Shown: positions 61,641 through 64,000 of the stretch, piece after piece
How the letters are laid out: each line of letters starts with the position of its first letter
Numbering within the stretch: position 1 is the stretch's first letter
NCBI RefSeq assembly: GCF_004027225.2
Contig: NC_044282.2
Coordinates: forward strand, 53,390,593-53,454,592
Direction of reading: 5' to 3'
DNA: 64,000 bases
Source of the DNA: Strigops habroptila
Taxonomy: Eukaryota > Chordata > Aves > Psittaciformes > Psittacidae
Position numbers and translations under genes: made by a program
The notes under the pieces: model-generated
The model's database searches: none
What the model saw: only the letters and a program-made list of their open reading frames with translations
Told to the model about the DNA's origin: nothing

Positions 61641-64000
61641 ATGCTCTTGCGCGCGAGCTGCACTAATTTACACCCGCTCTCAGTCATTTCTCTATGGGAC
61701 CAAAACACTTCCAAACCCCGTCTCTGCTCTCCTTCCACAATACCTGTCTGCTCTTCTACCTGTGCTGACTGCACACGCAGGCCCTGCAGCGGTTTCCTTC
61801 AGCACAAGAAGCAGCACTGGCGGGCCGTATAATAGGGAAGGGCCTGGGATGTTGCCCGGTGCTCTTATCCCACAAGGAGTGCATCCTCTGCGACCACGAA
61901 CCGCTCCCGCATCAAACCTTTGCCCTGCAGGATCACAGATCAAGGAGACCCTGCTCTGAAGCACCCTCCAGCCCCCTGCTCCCAGACACTCACGTGTGCA
62001 GATATTACAGACCCAGTCGGAAAGCCAGGGGAGCGTGATTTCATAGAATCACAGAATGGTTTGGGTTGGAAGGGACCTTAAAGATCATCCAGTTCCAACC
62101 CCCCTGCCATGGGCAGGGACACCTTCCACTAGACCTGGTTGCTCAAAGCCCCGTCCAACCTGGCTCAGGGAGGGTGAACATTAGCTGTGTTTGCCTCTGG
62201 ATTAATTTGTCTGACCACTAGAGAGCACTCAAATACAACCTATAGACCAGGGACGGGTTGCTGGTGCTACCTGCAATCTCCAGCTGTGTGTCACCGTTTG
62301 GAGTCAGCTGCCCAGCTCCTGTCTGGCACTGCTTACTTGCACAGGCAATCCCACCGACTCCAGGCTAACCCTCCGCTTATGCTCAAAACCTGACTCTGGG
62401 GCCAGTTACACTGGGATTTTCGACAGATTTGAAGCCGGTCAGTGATATGACCCTATTTGCAGTTAGGACTGATGTTTGTATTTACGTTTTACACACAGTT
62501 TTACTCCCAATAGTTAAACTAAGAGCCTTTCACTGACACATAGCCCAGAGGAGTTCTCTCAGTCACCTGCCTGAGCATGAAAAGGGGTTGTAAGGGGCCA
62601 AATGGAAGTGAGATGAAAAGAAAAGAGAAGAAAGAAATGCTAAAGGTTAGAAATCAGTTGCCTACTGCAGGAGCTGTAGGCTCCTGTGACCCTATTCTCT
62701 GTGACCTTTCCCTGCAGTAGCATGGGGCTTTTCTGCCAGATGACAGATCATTCTTCATCCATTGGGGCAGAGCAGGCAAGGAAGTGCACATATAAATGGT
62801 GGAGATATAGCAACTATCTCCCTCCCAGTGTTCAGAAAGGGGCACAAACAACATTTGCTCTCCTTTGCCAGATGTGACTCAAATCTCTCACCTTGGCCCT
62901 CCCTGTGGCAACTTAAAACACATGTGAAAGAAGTTTGCAAGGACTTGGGCAAGCCCAGAGGGCTTGGGAGCTGCAGAGCTTGTGATCTGACACCTGTGAG
63001 GTAGCCAAGTGCTCTGCAGAGCTCATGGTCCAATGCCTGTGACATAACTGACAGCCAGGTTCTGGCCTGTTTGGGGAATGACTTAGTGCCAAATTTGGGA
63101 CCCGTTTGGTGAGCAGGCAGTGGGAAACACCAGCAGTGAGGAGTGCATTGGAGGGCAATCGTTGCGGAGACCCCACACCTGAGAGGTGAAGGGAACAGTT
63201 CTCCCTGTCCCTTCAGCCCTGGCTGGGACATGGAAAAAGCATGTTTGTACCCGGTAGCCTTCTGCCACATGTGCTGGAGGACTGCCCACAACCCGTCTTC
63301 TGCAGGTTCTGAGTTCCCATAAAGGGTTAAAGTGAGGAAGAAAACCTTCCAAAGCCTGTTAAAATACTGAGTGATTTGTGGCTGGGGTCTGTTCATTCAG
63401 TTTGATGCAAACGTACTGCAGCCCTACAGTTTAATCCCTCTCTGTTCCCCACAAGGGCATGAGGGGATGGGGTTGACCCCATGAACTCATCCCAGGGTCA
63501 TGTCTGTCTCCTGTATGCTGAGCAGGGACCAGGTCTCGCAGTACTACATCTCTGCCTGGGTGTGATTCTTGGCAGCCCATGGATTCACTTTTCATCTCCC
63601 CCAAGACAGCAGGCAAATACAGTGAGTTTATAAGCCCAGGGGCAATTGTCCACCAATTTTTGATGCCCTGGCAGAGGACTTTGTCTGTAATCATGGCAGG
63701 ATGAGGAGAAATCAGAGCCCTGCTTAGGGTATAGTAAATAAAATGGGGGGGCGGAAGGAGAGAGCAAAAGCAAGAGCAGAGGAACATATTTAAAACCAAA
63801 ATAAGCTGACTATGAAAACACAGTTGAAGAGCTGAATATGAAACTTTTTTCCAGCCTTAATTCATATTGGGAGAAATACAATATTATTTAATTACTGAAA
63901 AAGGCTGCACTAGAGTAATAGGATTCCAGTGAGGTGACCAACCACTTACCACTCCTAACACTATTTGTTTTCAGATGACAATTACAAAATCCAGATGTGA
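61641..64000. other. upstream intergenic region, no gene recognised
   Basis: Contains one CR1 fragment (62041-62167) and a diverged 43-bp duplication near 62972-63054. A 213-codon minus frame at 62755-63396 has no motif or family I recognise and is not called as a gene. In mammals the next gene upstream of HS1BP3 is GDF7, but no part of it is visible here. Confidence 0.55.
62041..62167 (-). mobile_element. short CR1 3' end
   Basis: Plus-strand TCATAGAATCACAGAATGG followed by the CR1 3'UTR with CTGCCATGGGCAGGGACACC and CCGTCCAACCTGGC, then truncation. About 127 bp. Very similar to the fragment at 60688. Confidence 0.93.

Noticed and set aside
1..64000. CRISPR arrays, phage genes or bacterial operons
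   Set aside because: None seen. The window is vertebrate nuclear DNA with split genes and LINEs.

Overview
This window is nuclear DNA of a bird. The evidence is a series of CR1 LINE insertions with the avian 8-bp 3' tail, an LTR-type repeat I recognise from bird genomes, long introns and a small CpG island. I do not place it below Aves; the LTR-type repeat suggests a neoavian lineage.

It holds one protein-coding gene, HS1BP3 (HCLS1-binding protein 3), whole and on the minus strand. Its start codon is at 61369 and its stop codon at 12445-12447. I assign seven coding exons: 61329-61369, 56582-56747, 47179-47386, 44751-44973, 22025-22176 (or 22049-22176), 21397-21532 and 12445-12673. All are flanked by AG and GT, their phases join, and they encode 384 aa (376 aa with the shorter exon 5). 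The order is PX lipid-binding domain (exons 2-3), acidic linker (exon 4), a conserved acidic/LKLFEDPDLGG block (exons 5-6), then a proline-rich tail and conserved C-terminus (exon 7). Exon 6 has no start codon and is easily missed; the phases of exons 5 and 7 require it.

An intact tRNA-Ser(AGA) gene (61547-61628, minus) lies 177 bp upstream of the HS1BP3 start codon, in or beside the same CpG island. A Pol III gene and a Pol II promoter are therefore packed together.

Layout from low to high coordinates: 1-8.0 kb, intergenic with a CR1 remnant and simple repeats; 8.1-8.35 kb, an ancient plus-strand CR1-like remnant; 8.77-10.5 kb, a 5'-truncated CR1 with a 503-codon uninterrupted reverse transcriptase frame; about 10.9-12.4 kb, probable HS1BP3 3'UTR; 12.4-61.4 kb, HS1BP3 exons and introns with four more CR1 copies in introns 2 and 4, one in intron 1, an LTR-type fragment and several tandem repeats; 61.5-61.63 kb, tRNA; 61.6-64 kb, upstream intergenic DNA with one CR1 fragment and no recognisable gene. 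I found no previously undescribed system. The useful points are the exon 6 recovery, the exon 5 donor ambiguity, the tRNA/promoter arrangement, the long intact CR1 frame and the CR1 orientation pattern.
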